A stretch of DNA of 15,548 nucleotides from Candidatus Omnitrophota bacterium (GCA_016206685.1 JACQRB010000020.1:1-15548), one strand, 5' to 3'; counted from the stretch's first letter, positions 6,332-14,007 are shown. The notes: a model not told the origin generated them from the letters alone. Made by a program: numbers and translations.

Positions 6332-6730
6332 TTACAGCGACTTACCAAAAACATCCTTGAAGCTGAGACCTTTGCCGCCTCTGGCGAAATAGGCCTGGCT
6401 GCGGCGGATTTGGCGCATCAACGCGGTGTCATTGAGAATTTCTTGCGTTTCGCTTACGCGGCATGCGTGAAGGCGGCTTTTATGGACGGCGGGATAGCCG
6501 ATGCGGAAAAAGCTGAATTTCTTGCCTGGAAACTTCTTCACCGCTTTCAAGGCGACTTCCAGTTCGTCCTCGCCCATCACATAGCCACCTGACTCTACTT
6601 CGATCGCAATAATCTCTCCCTTATGACGTGGCTCAAGCCGCGTCTTCAAACGCTGGTAAAAGCGCTCGCCTTTGGCGTGGAGCCGGTGAATGCGATTTTG
6701 AGTCATTTGATCTGCCTTTATCTTAGCCAT
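6332..6730 (-). CDS. Small orphan protein with antitoxin-like C-terminal tail
   Basis: I do not recognise this 132-residue protein firmly. It is basic at the N-terminus (residues 1-36). Residues 37-87, from HKGEIIAIEVESGGYVMGEDELE to the FPGKKFSFFRIG strand, resemble the small DUF5678-type beta-alpha fold. Residues 100-129 (NDTALMRQIRRSQAY...GLSFKDVFG) look like the C-terminal tail of small type II antitoxins, which read roughly D..L...I..S.....G...S..DVFG. No toxin gene adjoins it. The start is the ATG at 6730, 32 bases after the yraN stop. Base composition is near 50% GC, well below its neighbours, and it is bracketed by a repeat of the yraN 3' end, so it was probably inserted. Function remains unknown. 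Confidence 0.7.
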   Translation of the reverse strand: MAKIKADQMTQNRIHRLHAKGERFYQRLKTRLEPRHKGEIIAIEVESGGYVMGEDELEVALKAVKKFPGKKFSFFRIGYPAVHKSRLHACRVSETQEILNDTALMRQIRRSQAYFARGGKGLSFKDVFGKSL

Positions 6731-6762
6731 AGCTCAATGAGGTCTGGTATGCAAGCACTATC

Positions 6763-7137
6763 TTACCACGTGGCATCGAAGGCGGCGCGGATGAGCTCGA
6801 GGCTTTGCTGGGCGCCGGGCGGCTGCTGGATGGCGACGACGTCGAAGCGGATCGGCCCCTCCCACCGCGGCCGCCGGCGCTGGAGGTACCACCGCACCGC
6901 CTTCACGAAATGATGCCGCTTGGCGCGGGTGAGCGACTCGCGGGCGGAGCCAAACTGCGTCGAGGCGCGCGAGCGGACCTCGACGAAGCACAGGGTCTTC
7001 CCGTCCTGCGCGATGAGGTCCAGCTCCCCCACCGGAAAGCGCACGTTGGCGGCTTCGATGAGATAGCCTTCCCGGCGCAGGTACGCCGCCGCCAACCGTT
7101 CAGCGTCGCGTCCGCTACGCTGCCGCGGCGAGAGCAT
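6763..7137 (-). CDS. yraN: YraN/UPF0102 family endonuclease-like protein
   Basis: This is a small protein of the UPF0102 family with a restriction-endonuclease-like fold; its cellular role is not well established. From the ATG at 7137 it has 124 residues, the family's usual size. An upstream TTG at 7155 is less likely. The conserved pattern is complete: GRDAERLAAAYLRREGY near the start, NVRFPVGELDLIA, LCFVEVRSR (the usual lysine of EVK is arginine here), FGSARESLTRAKR and RFDVVAI. It follows rnhB, overlapping its end by 23 bases, an order common in bacteria. The last codons (ELIRAAFDATW, stop) are echoed 501 bases downstream at 6271-6297. Confidence 0.92.
   Translation of the reverse strand: MLSPRQRSGRDAERLAAAYLRREGYLIEAANVRFPVGELDLIAQDGKTLCFVEVRSRASTQFGSARESLTRAKRHHFVKAVRWYLQRRRPRWEGPIRFDVVAIQQPPGAQQSLELIRAAFDATW
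6772..6798. repeat. Right copy of the yraN 3'-end direct repeat
   Basis: This lies inside the last codons of yraN. It matches 6271-6297 at 24 of 27 positions in the same orientation, with an offset of 501 bases. Confidence 0.65.
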
Positions 7138-7795
7138 GAGCTGCAACTGGGGCAAACGTCATACGATGGAGCGCGGATGGTCCGTACGTCCGGAGCGCGT
7201 GGAAATGGAGCGCGGTGCCGTAGCCCTTGTGCCGATTGAAGCCGTAGGCGGGAAAGAGCCGATGGTAAAACTCCATCAGACGGTCGCGCGTCACCTTGGC
7301 GATGATGGACGCGCAGGCGATGGGGTAGCTCGACCGATCGCCGCCGATGATCGGCCGGCACGGAAGGTTCACGGGAGGAACGTCGCAGCCATCCACCAGC
7401 ACCAGCTCAGGCCGGATGGACAGATCGGCCACGGCCTTCGCCATCGCCTGCAAGGTGGCCTGGCGGATGTTGTCGGCGTCGATCGAGTCGGCGGGCACGA
7501 TCCCGATGCCGACGATCGCTTGCTTCAGGATGAGGGAATAGGCGAGAGCTCGCTGGCGAGGACTGAGGCGCTTGGAATCATCAATCCGCACAGGGAGGAG
7601 CCGTCGGGTGGTCCCGCCTGCCCCGAGCGCTGTGAGGCGGGCAGGGAGGATGACGGCCGCGGCGACGACCGGCCCGGCCCACGGGCCGCGCCCCGCCTCA
7701 TCCACGCCAGCAATGAGGCCGTTCTGCTCAGGAAGCGGCAGGCTGTTCCTGCGACTGGGGCGCTTGAGGTTCTTCAGGAGCGGGACGTGGCGCAT
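7115..7795 (-). CDS. rnhB: Ribonuclease HII
   Basis: RNase HII cuts the RNA strand of RNA-DNA hybrids and starts removal of single ribonucleotides from DNA. The protein has 226 residues from the ATG at 7795. The catalytic GVDEAGRGPWAGPVVAAAV block supplies the first Asp and Glu, LVLVDG supplies the third acidic residue, and SIIAKVTRD supplies the fourth. The HKGYGT motif near the end is also present. The start is uncertain: the ATG at 7795 makes the gene overlap rplS by 68 bases and has a poor ribosome-binding site, but there is no other ATG before the conserved block; CTG at 7741 is the only nearby alternative. It sits between rplS and yraN, the common bacterial arrangement. Confidence 0.94.
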   Translation of the reverse strand: MRHVPLLKNLKRPSRRNSLPLPEQNGLIAGVDEAGRGPWAGPVVAAAVILPARLTALGAGGTTRRLLPVRIDDSKRLSPRQRALAYSLILKQAIVGIGIVPADSIDADNIRQATLQAMAKAVADLSIRPELVLVDGCDVPPVNLPCRPIIGGDRSSYPIACASIIAKVTRDRLMEFYHRLFPAYGFNRHKGYGTALHFHALRTYGPSALHRMTFAPVAAHALAAAA

Positions 7796-8201
7796 CCGCC
7801 TGGCGTCCCTCGTCTTGAGACTTGCCCGTCCCTTTGGTCTCTGCGGCCAGCCGGGTCTTCCCGACCTTGGTGCGCAGGAAATACAGGCGGGCCCGGTGGA
7901 CCCTGGCCCGGCGCAGGACTTCAACCCGCTCGAGCACCGGCGCATGGAGCGGAAAGATCCGTTCCACGCCTTCCCCGTAGGTCACGCGACGAATGGTCAC
8001 GGTCTCCGAGATCCCGGAGCCTCGCCGGCGGATGACAATCCCCTCGAAGGGCGCCAGGCGGGTGCGATCCCGTTCCGGGATGCGGCACCAGACCCGCACC
8101 TGATCCCCCGGCCCGAACTGGGGATAGGCCGCCTTCTGGCCGAGGGCCGTCACCTGCTGCAGCCATGTGGAACCGGCTGATTCGGATGCTGACCGTGTCA
8201 T
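7728..8201 (-). CDS. rplS: Large ribosomal subunit protein bL19, with extended C-terminal tail
   Basis: bL19 lies at the interface of the two ribosomal subunits. The gene starts with ATG at 8201, overlapping the trmD stop (ATGA), and has a strong AGGAGG site at 8210-8215. Family blocks are FGPGDQVRVWCRI, LAPFEGIVIRRRGSGI, TIRRVTYGEGVERIFPLHAP, and RARLYFLRTKVGKTRL. Typical bL19 is about 115 residues; this one has 157, because a tail of about 38 residues rich in Gln, Glu, Pro and Ala follows the last conserved block. The tail runs over the beginning of rnhB, which is read in another frame. Confidence 0.95.
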   Translation of the reverse strand: MTRSASESAGSTWLQQVTALGQKAAYPQFGPGDQVRVWCRIPERDRTRLAPFEGIVIRRRGSGISETVTIRRVTYGEGVERIFPLHAPVLERVEVLRRARVHRARLYFLRTKVGKTRLAAETKGTGKSQDEGRQADAPRPAPEEPQAPQSQEQPAAS

Positions 8202-8914
8202 CGTATCGTCCTCCTGTTGACCATATCCGGCCGAGTGGTGAGCGTGCGCGCCACGGCCTGGAGCTTGCGCCACCGCGCGACTTGCTCGTGATGGCCGCAG
8301 CGCAGCGCCTCCGGGACCGCCATGCCCCGGAACGCCGGGGGCCGGGTGTACTGCGGGTACTCCAGCCAGCCGTCCGCAAATGATTCTTCCTCGGTCGCGC
8401 GCTCGTGCCCCAGCACCCCGGGGATCAGCCGCACCACGCTATCCACCAGCACCATCGCCGGCAGCTCCCCGCCGGTCAACACGTAGTCGCCGATGGAAAT
8501 TTCCTCATCCACCAGCGCCCGGCGCACCCGCTCATCCACGCCTTCGTAATGGCCGGCGATGAGGACCAGGTGCGACAGGCCACAGAGCCGCTGGGCGTGA
8601 GCCTGGGTCAACGGCGTGCCTTGCGCAGCCATCAGGATCATCCGGCAGGCGCGTTGGCGTTTCGGGCGTCGAGGGCCGTGGGCCTTCGCTTCGATTGCCT
8701 CCACCGCCTTGAAGATGGGTTCCGGCTTCATCACCATGCCCGGCCCGCCGCCATAGGGGCGGTCGTCCACCGTGCGGCGCTTGTCGGTCGTGTAGTCGCG
8801 CAAGTCGTGGATCTGGATGCGCACCCGGCGGCCGGCCTGAGCCCGCTTGAGGATGGAGCTGCCCACCACCGGCGCAAACATCTCCGGAAAAATCGTGACT
8901 ATGTCAATGCGCAT
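8198..8914 (-). CDS. trmD: tRNA (guanine-N1-)-methyltransferase TrmD
   Basis: TrmD methylates G37 next to the anticodon, using S-adenosylmethionine, and prevents frameshifting. The protein has 238 residues, normal for the family. It begins MRIDIVTIFPEMF and contains DDRPYGGGPGMVMKPEPIF, the knotted SAM-binding part LIAGHYEGVDERV, and ISIGDYVLTGGELPAMVLVDS. The C-terminal domain carries the YPQYTRPPAFRGMAVPEAL block. It lies 34 bases after rpsP and overlaps rplS by four bases. The KH-domain gene and rimM that usually stand between rpsP and trmD are not here. Confidence 0.97.
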   Translation of the reverse strand: MRIDIVTIFPEMFAPVVGSSILKRAQAGRRVRIQIHDLRDYTTDKRRTVDDRPYGGGPGMVMKPEPIFKAVEAIEAKAHGPRRPKRQRACRMILMAAQGTPLTQAHAQRLCGLSHLVLIAGHYEGVDERVRRALVDEEISIGDYVLTGGELPAMVLVDSVVRLIPGVLGHERATEEESFADGWLEYPQYTRPPAFRGMAVPEALRCGHHEQVARWRKLQAVARTLTTRPDMVNRRTIR

Positions 8915-8948
8915 GCCTCTCGCACGACCTCAACCGCTGAGCCTGCCT

Positions 8949-9209
8949 TTAGGCCCTGCGCCCGGCCGTCGGGACCTTCGTATAGCGGCGCAGCAGCTGC
9001 TCCAACGACTCGGAGACTTTCGCCCCCAAGGCGAGCCAGTGGGCCACGCGCGATTCATCAACGGAAAACTTCGGCGGCTGCGTGGAGGGATCGTACGTGC
9101 CCACCACCTCCAGGACCCGGCTGGCCTGCGATTTCCGCCGGTCGGTCACCACGATCCGATGATGCGGGGTCTTCTTCGTCCCACGCCGCTGAAACCGAAT
9201 CACCACCAT
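8949..9209 (-). CDS. rpsP: Small ribosomal subunit protein bS16
   Basis: bS16 is a small-subunit assembly protein. From the ATG at 9209 it has 86 residues. The start MVVIRFQRRGTKKTPHHRIVV is a clear family match and is preceded by an AAAGGGG ribosome-binding site. A TTG three bases upstream of the murA stop (9215) would add only two residues and is less likely. Conserved features continue with LEVVGTYDPSTQPP and a helix with VAHWLALGAKVSESLEQLLRR. The gene begins just after the murA stop, so the two are probably co-transcribed. Confidence 0.96.
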   Translation of the reverse strand: MVVIRFQRRGTKKTPHHRIVVTDRRKSQASRVLEVVGTYDPSTQPPKFSVDESRVAHWLALGAKVSESLEQLLRRYTKVPTAGRRA

Positions 9210-9211
9210 CG

Positions 9212-10474
9212 TCAACCCCTTTCGCGTCGAATCGCTGCGCCCAAGTGCGTCAGCTTGGTTTCCAACTGTTCATAGCCCCGATCCAAATGCTCCACCCCGC
9301 TCAGCTCCGTCACCGTATCCGCAGCCAGCCCGGCCAGCACCAGCGCGGCGGAGGCGCGCAAATCGGAGGCCGTCACCGGCGCCCCGCTCAAACGGCCCAC
9401 CCCCTGCACGATCGCGCTGGGCCCCTCGCGCGTGATCTGCGCGCCCATGCGCCGCAGCTCCGGCACGTGCGTGAACCGCTCCGGATAAATCTTCTCGGTC
9501 ACCACGCTCACGCCCTCGCTCATGGTCATCATGGCCATCATCTGCGCCTGCAGATCCGTCGGAAACCCGGGAAAGGGGAGCGTCGTGACCTGCACCCCTT
9601 TCACCCGGCGGTCCGAGCGCACCCGGATGGATCCGTTCAACGATTCCACAGCGACGTTCGCCTCACGCAGTTTGTCAATCAGCCCGCCCAGGTGCTCGCT
9701 GATCGCGCCCTTGACCGTCACCTCGCCCCCCAACATGGCGGCGGCGATCATCAAGGTCCCGGCCTCGATGCGATCCGGCAGGATGCGATGGCGGGCCCCG
9801 TGGAGCCGCAGCACCCCTTCCACCCTGATGTGCGGCGTGCCCTGCCCGGTGATCTTCGCCCCCATCTCCACCAACCCATTCGCCAAATCCGCAACCTCCG
9901 GCTCGCAGGCGGCATGTTCGATGATCGTCACACCGTCGGCGAGGGTCGCCGCCATCATGACATTCCCGGTGGCGAGGACCGAGGATCCAAACGGGCCGGA
10001 CAGATGAATCGTGGCGCCCCGCAGCCGCTCGGCGCGCCCGATGATGTAGCCATGCTCGATGGTGAAGGTCGCGCCCAGGGCTTCGAGGCCTTTCAGGTGC
10101 AGATCCACGGGACGAAGCCCGATGATGCACCCGCCCGGCATGGACACTTTGGCGCGCCCGTGGCGCGCCAGCAGCGGCCCCAGCACGCAGATGGAGGCGC
10201 GCATGAGGCTGACCAGCTCATGCGGGGCGGTCCAGCCGGTGTAGTGATTGGGATGGATCGCCAGCCGGCCGTCCTCCCACGCCACCTCCACGCCGAGGAG
10301 GCTGAGGATCTGCGCCATCGTGTTGACGTCCGTGACGTGCGGGACGCCTTCGATAACGCACTCCTCTTCCGTCAGGAGGCAGGCGGCCATGATGGGCAGC
10401 GCCGCGTTCTTCGCGCCGCCCACCTCCACCGTCCCGCGCAGCGGGCCGCTGGGCTCAAGGATCAGCTTGTCCAT
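9212..10474 (-). CDS. murA: UDP-N-acetylglucosamine 1-carboxyvinyltransferase MurA
   Basis: MurA catalyses the first committed step of peptidoglycan synthesis, moving enolpyruvate from PEP to UDP-GlcNAc. The protein has 420 residues, normal length. Lys22-Asn23 in GGAKNAALP and the active-site Cys116 in MPGGCIIGLRPVDLHL are both present, so it is the fosfomycin-sensitive Cys type rather than the Asp type. Other family blocks are YIIGRAERLRGATIHL, PDRIEAGTLMIAAAM and TTLPFPGFPTDLQAQMMA. The start ATG at 10474 has no strong ribosome-binding site. A 48-base gap to prmC holds a short T-rich tandem repeat on the coding strand. The organism therefore very likely makes a peptidoglycan wall. Confidence 0.97.
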   Translation of the reverse strand: MDKLILEPSGPLRGTVEVGGAKNAALPIMAACLLTEEECVIEGVPHVTDVNTMAQILSLLGVEVAWEDGRLAIHPNHYTGWTAPHELVSLMRASICVLGPLLARHGRAKVSMPGGCIIGLRPVDLHLKGLEALGATFTIEHGYIIGRAERLRGATIHLSGPFGSSVLATGNVMMAATLADGVTIIEHAACEPEVADLANGLVEMGAKITGQGTPHIRVEGVLRLHGARHRILPDRIEAGTLMIAAAMLGGEVTVKGAISEHLGGLIDKLREANVAVESLNGSIRVRSDRRVKGVQVTTLPFPGFPTDLQAQMMAMMTMSEGVSVVTEKIYPERFTHVPELRRMGAQITREGPSAIVQGVGRLSGAPVTASDLRASAALVLAGLAADTVTELSGVEHLDRGYEQLETKLTHLGAAIRRERG

Positions 10475-10484
10475 ATGGGATAAC

Positions 10485-10516
10485 CGAAAAACCTAAAAAC
10501 GGAAAAACTGAAAAAC
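10485..10516. repeat. Four-copy 8-base tandem repeat between prmC and murA
   Basis: The pattern NNAAAAAC repeats four times in phase (10485-10492, 10493-10500, 10501-10508, 10509-10516). On the coding strand of the flanking genes this gives four T5 runs 8 bases apart, directly upstream of the murA start. It may influence murA expression or simply be slippage-prone sequence. Confidence 0.75.
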
Positions 10517-10522
10517 GGACCT

Positions 10523-11401
10523 TTAAGCGTTTGCCTCGATCCTCAGCCCTCTCGGGCGAGCAGCAAGATCGTCAAAGATCCGGACGCGCTTCACCCACGG
10601 CTGCGCCTCCGCCAGGCGCTGCAGGATCGCGGCTTGCTCCTCGGCGCATTCCATCAGCAGCGCGCCGCCTGCGGACAGCAATTGCCCAGCGTCGGCCAGC
10701 ACGCGCCGGTGAAACGCCATCCCGTCCCGCCCACCGTTTAAGCTGAGGGCGGGATCGCCCGTGCGGCCGTCCAGAGACCGGACCTCTTCGTCCGGGACGT
10801 ACGGCGGATTCGAGACGATCATGTCCACTGGTCCGCGAATGCCGGTGGTCCAATCCGTGTGCACGAGCCGGAGTCGGTGCTCGACGCGGTGGGTGATGAC
10901 GTTCGTGCGGGCCACCTGCAAGGCCATCCATGATAGCTCAACGGCCACGACGATACAAGTCGGGACCGCCTTGGCCAGGCTGATCGCCAGGCAGCCGCTT
11001 CCCGTCCCCAGCTCCAGCACCCACGGCGCCCCGACAGCCGTCGGGGCCGCGCGCCGCCTGAGAAACTCAATCGCCAATTCGGCCAGGGTTTCGGTTTCCG
11101 GCCGCGGGATGAACACCCCCGGACTGACGGCGAAGCGATGTCCGAAGAAGTCGCAAGAGCCCAGGACGTATTGCAGCGGCTCGCCCGACAGGCGCCGGCT
11201 CAGCCGCTCCTGGAGCGATTCCCGCTGCGCGGAGGCAACCGGCTCATCCCGAAGGTAGAGCTCGGTGCGGCGCATGCCCAGCGTGTCCGCCAGCAGCCAC
11301 TCCGCTTCCGCCCTCGCGCTCGTAATTCCAGCTTCGCACAGTCTGGCCTCAAGCTCTCCGATAAGGTCACGCGGCCTCGCGAGGGTCTCCATCTCACTCA
11401 T
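10523..11401 (-). CDS. prmC: Peptide chain release factor N5-glutamine methyltransferase PrmC
   Basis: PrmC methylates the glutamine of the GGQ loop in release factors, using S-adenosylmethionine. The protein has 292 residues, the normal length. The N-terminal helical domain ends with GEPLQYVLGSCDFFGHRFAV, followed by FIPRPETETL (98-106), the SAM-binding loop VLELGTGSGCLAISLA (128-143) and the catalytic NPPY at 198-201. It stands upstream of murA without its frequent partner prfA; the gene on its 5' side is instead the AT-richer KAP NTPase. The ATG at 11401 is the first of two close candidates; the other is at 11392. No clear promoter was identified. Confidence 0.95.
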   Translation of the reverse strand: MSEMETLARPRDLIGELEARLCEAGITSARAEAEWLLADTLGMRRTELYLRDEPVASAQRESLQERLSRRLSGEPLQYVLGSCDFFGHRFAVSPGVFIPRPETETLAELAIEFLRRRAAPTAVGAPWVLELGTGSGCLAISLAKAVPTCIVVAVELSWMALQVARTNVITHRVEHRLRLVHTDWTTGIRGPVDMIVSNPPYVPDEEVRSLDGRTGDPALSLNGGRDGMAFHRRVLADAGQLLSAGGALLMECAEEQAAILQRLAEAQPWVKRVRIFDDLAARPRGLRIEANA

Positions 11402-11444
11402 CAGTCAGCCGTAGGTTTACAGGAAGACAGACTTATTCATCGCT

Positions 11445-11471
11445 AATTCAGTATTTGTGTCACCGGAATTC
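11445..11471. repeat. Downstream copy of the repeat flanking the KAP gene
   Basis: These bases closely resemble 13931-13956 in the same orientation, both reading AATTCxGTATT, then GTGTCxCCGGAA. They lie in the 125-base gap between the KAP gene stop and the prmC start. The sequence has the look of a short palindromic (REP-like) repeat unit. Confidence 0.55.
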
Positions 11472-11526
11472 CGAGTGTAGATGGCGCAACGGACCATGGG
11501 AGCAGTATCTCTCAGAATAACAACCC

Positions 11527-13854
11527 TTAATCCTCGTCTTCTCTTGTTGGCCAATCATCGTCTGGCTTTCCCTCTCGCCTTCGTTTTAAAGCTTTCTGAA
11601 ACGTTTCAACTGCTCTCTGCTCTCTTTCCCCAAGATTCTTGGCTGGGGTTTCCGTTGTGAGTTGCTCAACTTTCTTCTCCAAAACGTCGAGGGAGATAAA
11701 ATCCTCTAAGTCCTTCAATTTGATACGCCAATTTACTCGTGCGACGTAATCACCAATTGATTGTGAAGTCGAACGCTGCAGGAACGCAGCAAGGAATGAG
11801 AGTAGGCCTTGTTTCGATTCGACTAAATTAGTTACCCATCCAGTCGGTTCTTCTTTTGAAGCCCATTCCCGCCACCTATAAAGGATAAAAGCCATCCTGG
11901 GATGTGTTGCTAGCACTCCCGAATTGGCTGCCTTTCTTATTTTTTCAATGCTGACCTTCCTTAGCTCTTGCGAATCAGCTTCATCAACGAGAAAATCGTC
12001 AGGTTGTTTTTGTAGATGTGGACCATCATCTTCATTCGCAGTTTTCCGAACGGCTAAGTATAGCCCCGTTGTTTCTTTCATGGCTCTTAATAGAAGTTGC
12101 CCACGTCTTTTCTGGTCCTTTTCCTGTTTCAAATACCAATGAATAATTCTCGTCGCATTCGCCTCTGGCCCGAAGAAAATGTCGCCTTCCGGTAACTCAT
12201 CACCAATATCCAAGAGAGCAGAGACAAACGGTCCGGCGTGTTCCAGACCAATCTCTTGTTTATATGCCTCGAAACGATCTAACGCTACACCAAGAAGATT
12301 GCGTTTGTTCAGAGCACGAAACTCAGAAACTAAGCCCTGCCGGTCACCGACCAGAGAAAGCAGTCTATCGATGTCCGCTTTGGAGATATCTCCTTCTGGG
12401 ATAACAAAGTGAAAGTATCTATCGAAGACGTTAGGATGACAGACACGCGCTTCTCGAAACCACCGCTCATCGAAGCCAGAGCCATAGCCATAACCCCCGA
12501 ACACCCATTCAATCTTTGGGAAAAGCTGTTTAAGTATTTCTCGAACCTGCTCTTGAAGTTCTTGGGGAGCGCGAGCAACGATGGATTCGATAGTTCTGCG
12601 TATTTCCTCTCTTTCTTTGCCGCTCTTATCCGACGATAGATCGGTAAGCATCTCTTTAACTCCTGGCAATCGTTGATAGATGTCTGGTTCAAAAACCCGT
12701 AGCACCTCCAAGGCAATGAGATCGATAGGGTTAACTTCAAAGGCCCTCGTGTTCTCGTTCTTCGTCCTGAACAATCCTACGTGAAATTCAAGAGTCGAGA
12801 GAAAGCGATAGACGTCCCTCAAAGACTGGAAGTATGGCCGTAGGCCTGGAATATAAATGTTGCCCCACCGACGACTATCAAAATTCTTCCCCACCTCCTC
12901 GCCACTGAGTAGTTCGTCAAGCCTTCCCAAGAGGACCCGCTCTAAACGGGGGCGCTCGACGACAGGTATGTCAAACTCTACCTGCACGATTTTCCTCAAA
13001 AAATCTCTCCCTGAAATCGGAGCCAAGCGCCTTAGGCTCTTCTCCACAATATCTCTTTGGAATAAGAGTAGATAAATAAGTCGAGGGAGATCGGCGTTCG
13101 CCTTTACAACTTGGAATAGCAGCCTAATCTCATGTGCATCAAGTCGGTCGATATCATCCATTACTACTAGTAGAGGGCGTTTACCCTGGCGCAGAAGTTC
13201 GGACAGTTCTTCTTTGATTTCGCCCAAAGATTTTTGGTACGCCTCCGCTCTTGCGCGAAACACGTCTGATAATTTTTCAGCAAATCCAGCGCCCCATCGG
13301 AGCGCAACACCAAGAATACCGACCGCCAGAGAAACCACTGCGGTCAAAGGCCGAATGACGCTATCTGCTAGGCATGTCAGACCTAGACCGACAAAGCCGA
13401 CAAACATAATAACGGGTCCTAAAGAGCGAACGGTCTCGGCAAGCGTGGCGCTCAGTCTCAAGTTGGCTGCGTATAGCTTCCATTGTGCAGCAAGACGCCT
13501 CCCTATTTCTGATTGATCCTGCTTACCAAGAGCTATGCCAACCTCTTTGAAGAACGCCTCGGATATCTGATCGTGGCCAGCAAACTGCCACGGGTTAAAT
13601 TCCACAACGTTTGGTCGCCTATTCTCAGGCGTCTCCCACAAGGTATCTATAACCATATTCTTAATTGAAGATTTTCCGCTACCCCAAGGTCCGTGGAGTG
13701 CCACGACAAGACTGTCGTCGCCACCCCATCCTTGTATCGCTTGGGCAATAGCTTCTGCAAAACCACTGCGCCCTAATTTGTCTTCTGCCCGGCGCCTGAT
13801 TGGTCTGCCGTAGGAGAATGAATGTTCGAGTTGTATTGTGTCTTTCTGGCTCAT
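11527..13854 (-). CDS. KAP-family P-loop NTPase with two membrane helices
   Basis: This large protein (775 residues) belongs to the KAP P-loop NTPases, named after Kidins220/ARMS and PifA. Walker A is GPWGSGKSS (55-63), followed by the family NPWQFAGHDQI block (88-97). A hairpin of two hydrophobic helices (about 143-165 and 168-188) is inserted in the P-loop domain, and Walker B is LLVVMDDIDRLD (228-239). A long, probably helical region of unknown function follows (300-775), ending in an acidic tail. PifA gives phage exclusion, and many bacterial members occur in defence or mobile loci, so a membrane-bound defence role is possible but not shown. The start ATG at 13854 has a strong AAAGGAG site at 13861-13867. 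Composition is about 45-50% GC against 65% for neighbours, and palindromic repeats flank it, suggesting acquisition by transfer. Confidence 0.88.
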   Translation of the reverse strand: MSQKDTIQLEHSFSYGRPIRRRAEDKLGRSGFAEAIAQAIQGWGGDDSLVVALHGPWGSGKSSIKNMVIDTLWETPENRRPNVVEFNPWQFAGHDQISEAFFKEVGIALGKQDQSEIGRRLAAQWKLYAANLRLSATLAETVRSLGPVIMFVGFVGLGLTCLADSVIRPLTAVVSLAVGILGVALRWGAGFAEKLSDVFRARAEAYQKSLGEIKEELSELLRQGKRPLLVVMDDIDRLDAHEIRLLFQVVKANADLPRLIYLLLFQRDIVEKSLRRLAPISGRDFLRKIVQVEFDIPVVERPRLERVLLGRLDELLSGEEVGKNFDSRRWGNIYIPGLRPYFQSLRDVYRFLSTLEFHVGLFRTKNENTRAFEVNPIDLIALEVLRVFEPDIYQRLPGVKEMLTDLSSDKSGKEREEIRRTIESIVARAPQELQEQVREILKQLFPKIEWVFGGYGYGSGFDERWFREARVCHPNVFDRYFHFVIPEGDISKADIDRLLSLVGDRQGLVSEFRALNKRNLLGVALDRFEAYKQEIGLEHAGPFVSALLDIGDELPEGDIFFGPEANATRIIHWYLKQEKDQKRRGQLLLRAMKETTGLYLAVRKTANEDDGPHLQKQPDDFLVDEADSQELRKVSIEKIRKAANSGVLATHPRMAFILYRWREWASKEEPTGWVTNLVESKQGLLSFLAAFLQRSTSQSIGDYVARVNWRIKLKDLEDFISLDVLEKKVEQLTTETPAKNLGEREQRAVETFQKALKRRREGKPDDDWPTREDED

Positions 13855-13906
13855 TTAAAACTCCTTTGACGTCATAACTTGTCGTCGCCCGGGAGAGATT
13901 TCTTTC

Positions 13907-13956
13907 GAATTCCGGGGACACATTGAGCTGAATTCGGTATTGTGTCGCCGGAACTC
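13907..13956. repeat. Inverted repeat upstream of the KAP gene (REP-like)
   Basis: The arms 13907-13922 and 13941-13956 pair at 14 of 16 positions around an 18-base loop that contains another GAATTC. The right half has a related copy at 11445-11471 on the other side of the KAP gene. Such GAATTCCGGGGACACA-type palindromes are, from memory, typical of repeats linked to REP-associated tyrosine transposases; no transposase gene is present here. Confidence 0.6.
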
Positions 13957-14007
13957 ATCGGTAGCTCACCACGAGTGCTGAGCACGATGAAAAACAGGGC
14001 TAGCTCA

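Noticed and set aside
6323..6592. An 89-codon plus-strand frame opposite the orphan gene
   Set aside because: No family resemblance and no convincing ribosome-binding site; the minus-strand frame has ordered motifs and a better start.
8405..10483. A 692-codon open frame on the plus strand
   Set aside because: It runs antisense through trmD, rpsP and murA, all of which have full family motifs. Its translation is rich in His, Arg, Pro and Ala, as expected from the mirror frame of GC-rich genes.
10485..10516. CRISPR-like array
   Set aside because: The repeat unit is 8 bases with no spacers; it is a simple tandem repeat.
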